Assembly: GCA_002316345.1 (NCBI GenBank)
Contig: DCDI01000218.1
Location: forward strand, 12,351 to 19,350
From: Phyllobacteriaceae bacterium UBA1059
Lineage (GTDB): Bacteria > Pseudomonadota > Alphaproteobacteria > Rhizobiales > Rhizobiaceae
Reading direction: 5' to 3'
Length of the DNA stretch: 7,000 bases
Shown: positions 5,908-7,000 of the stretch, in pieces
Layout: each line of letters starts with the position of its first letter
How positions within the stretch are numbered: position 1 is the stretch's first letter
The notes under the pieces: generated by a model
Told to the model about the DNA's origin: nothing
Database searches by the model: none
The model's input: the letters and a program-made list of their open reading frames with translations, nothing else
Program-made: the position numbers and the translations under genes

Positions 5908-7000
5908 ATGTCGCATCGCAATGACGCCGCCCTGTGGTCGGGCCTGTTCCGTATTTCGGCCGATTCGGGCCAGACGCTGCAGGCGCAAATTCGTCAGGCG
6001 ATCGTGGCGGCGATTCTCGACCGGCAGATCGCGGCGTCCATGCCGCTGCCTTCCTGCCGTATCCTTGCCGACAAGCTCGGGGTTGCACGCGGCACGGTGG
6101 TGATCGCGTTTCAGCAGCTGGTGGACCAGGGCTTTCTCGTTGCGCGCGAACGGCGCGGCCATTTCGTCAATCCACAGGTGCTGGCGACACCAGGCAAGCC
6201 TGCGATGAAAACCGATATCGCGCCGGCCGGCCTCGACTGGAAGGCACGGCGGCGGGTGGCAGCCAGCGACATGCCGCGTCCGGCCAAGCGCGAAGACTGG
6301 ATCGCCTCGACCTATCCCTTCGTGTACGGCCAGTTCGACCCGAACCTGTTTCCGACAGCCGAATGGCGCGAATGCAACCGCATGGCGCTGGCCGTTCTTG
6401 AGATCCGCAACTGGGCGTCTGACGTGGTGGATCGCGACGACCCGTTGCTGATCGAGCAGATCCAGGCGCGTTTGCTGCCGCGCAAGGGCATTTTCGCCAA
6501 TCCCGATGAGATCATCGTGACGCTCGGCGCGCAGAACGCGCTGTACATGCTGGCCACGCTCCTAATGGGCAAGGGCTCGCGGGTCGCGATGGAAAACCCC
6601 GGCTATCCCGATGCGCGCGCGATCTTCACGCTCGCGGGGGCGGCGATCGATCCGGTGCCGGTGGACAAGGACGGGCTTGTCGTGTCCGACATTCCGCACG
6701 ACAGCGGCTTCGTGTTTACCACGCCCAGCCATCATTGCCCGACCATGGTGCCGATGACCCAGGCGCGTCGGCAGGCGCTGATCGCCAGCGCGATTGCCAA
6801 CGACCAGATCATCATCGAGGACGGTTACGACAGCCAGTTAGTCGACCAGTCGCCGCAGCAGGCCCTGAAGAGCTTGGATCGCTCCGGCCGCGTGGTTTAT
6901 GTCGGCTCGATGTCGAAGACCTTGGCGCCGGGCTTGCGGCTCGGCTACATCGTGGCGTCCGCCGATCTGATCGCCGAATTGCGGGCGCTTCGGCGCTTAC
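5908..7000 (+). CDS. MocR/GabR-family transcriptional regulator (GntR HTH + PLP aminotransferase fold), 3' end outside window
   Basis: At least 364 residues with no stop before the edge; full family members are about 450-500, so roughly the last quarter is missing. Residues of about 15-90 form a GntR-type winged helix-turn-helix: QTLQAQIRQAI, then LPSCRILADKLGVARGTV from Leu47, then the wing ending RRGHFV. A linker of about 40 residues leads to a type-I aminotransferase domain. That domain shows GAQNAL (207), ENPGYP (229), TPSHHCPT (272), EDGYDSQL (304; Asp305 and Tyr307 probably contact PLP) and the Schiff-base lysine Lys337 in SMSKTLAPGLRLGY. Such proteins act as cytoplasmic DNA-binding regulators that sense an amino compound through PLP. 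The effector is unknown. Compared with the usual EDDYDSEF and TPSHQFPTG, several active-site-lining residues differ, so it probably belongs to a distinct subgroup. It diverges from pgi across 197 bases. Confidence 0.92.
   Translation, partial: MSHRNDAALWSGLFRISADSGQTLQAQIRQAIVAAILDRQIAASMPLPSCRILADKLGVARGTVVIAFQQLVDQGFLVARERRGHFVNPQVLATPGKPAMKTDIAPAGLDWKARRRVAASDMPRPAKREDWIASTYPFVYGQFDPNLFPTAEWRECNRMALAVLEIRNWASDVVDRDDPLLIEQIQARLLPRKGIFANPDEIIVTLGAQNALYMLATLLMGKGSRVAMENPGYPDARAIFTLAGAAIDPVPVDKDGLVVSDIPHDSGFVFTTPSHHCPTMVPMTQARRQALIASAIANDQIIIEDGYDSQLVDQSPQQALKSLDRSGRVVYVGSMSKTLAPGLRLGYIVASADLIAELRALRRL

Noticed and set aside
5787..5924. Small plus-strand frame of 45 codons upstream of the MocR gene
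   Set aside because: No ribosome binding site; it runs through the candidate operator and overlaps the MocR start out of frame, so it is probably chance.
1..7000. CRISPR array, tRNA, rRNA, toxin-antitoxin or phage genes
   Set aside because: I saw no regularly spaced repeats, no cloverleaf or rRNA-like sequence, and no small paired frames with ribosome binding sites; the DNA is accounted for by five genes and short gaps.

Overview
The window looks like chromosomal DNA of an alphaproteobacterium of the order Hyphomicrobiales (Rhizobiales), most likely Rhizobiaceae. The basis is high GC, the protein sequences, and the presence of fadD, pgi and a MocR-family gene together. From memory, fadD and pgi also sit side by side in Sinorhizobium meliloti (SMc02162/SMc02163). 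I could not check this against a database. The content is mostly housekeeping. I see no phage, insertion sequence transposase, CRISPR array, tRNA or rRNA.

Layout. (1) Bases 1-2463, plus strand: the 3' part of a long-chain acyl-CoA synthetase gene (fadD). It is preceded in the same frame by at least 267 codons of low-complexity Ala/Pro/Glu/Lys-rich sequence that is open to the left window edge. (2) Bases 2464-2785: a non-coding convergent gap holding two GC-rich palindromic repeats in opposite orientation, bracketed by a 16-bp perfect direct repeat. (3) Bases 2786-3229, minus strand: a small probably exported DUF4174 protein. (4) Bases 3230-3353: a short gap with one modest hairpin. (5) Bases 3354-4061 and 4073-5710, minus strand: a HAD-family phosphatase directly downstream of glucose-6-phosphate isomerase (pgi). 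The two are 11 bp apart, with the pgi stop codon inside the HAD ribosome binding site, so they are almost certainly one transcript. (6) Bases 5711-5907: a divergent control region with an inverted repeat near pgi and a pair of 9-bp direct repeats near the next gene. (7) Bases 5908-7000, plus strand: the 5' part of a MocR/GabR-type regulator (GntR helix-turn-helix fused to a PLP aminotransferase fold), running off the right edge with no stop codon.

Functionally, fadD activates fatty acids for beta-oxidation and lipid synthesis, and pgi interconverts glucose-6-phosphate and fructose-6-phosphate. The HAD enzyme probably removes phosphate from a small metabolite, but its substrate cannot be read from sequence. 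The MocR protein is a vitamin-B6-dependent transcription factor of unknown effector; the repeats just upstream suggest that it controls its own gene and perhaps pgi. The points most worth a second look are the disordered N-terminal extension of FadD, the bracketed palindrome element after fadD, and the candidate MocR operator.
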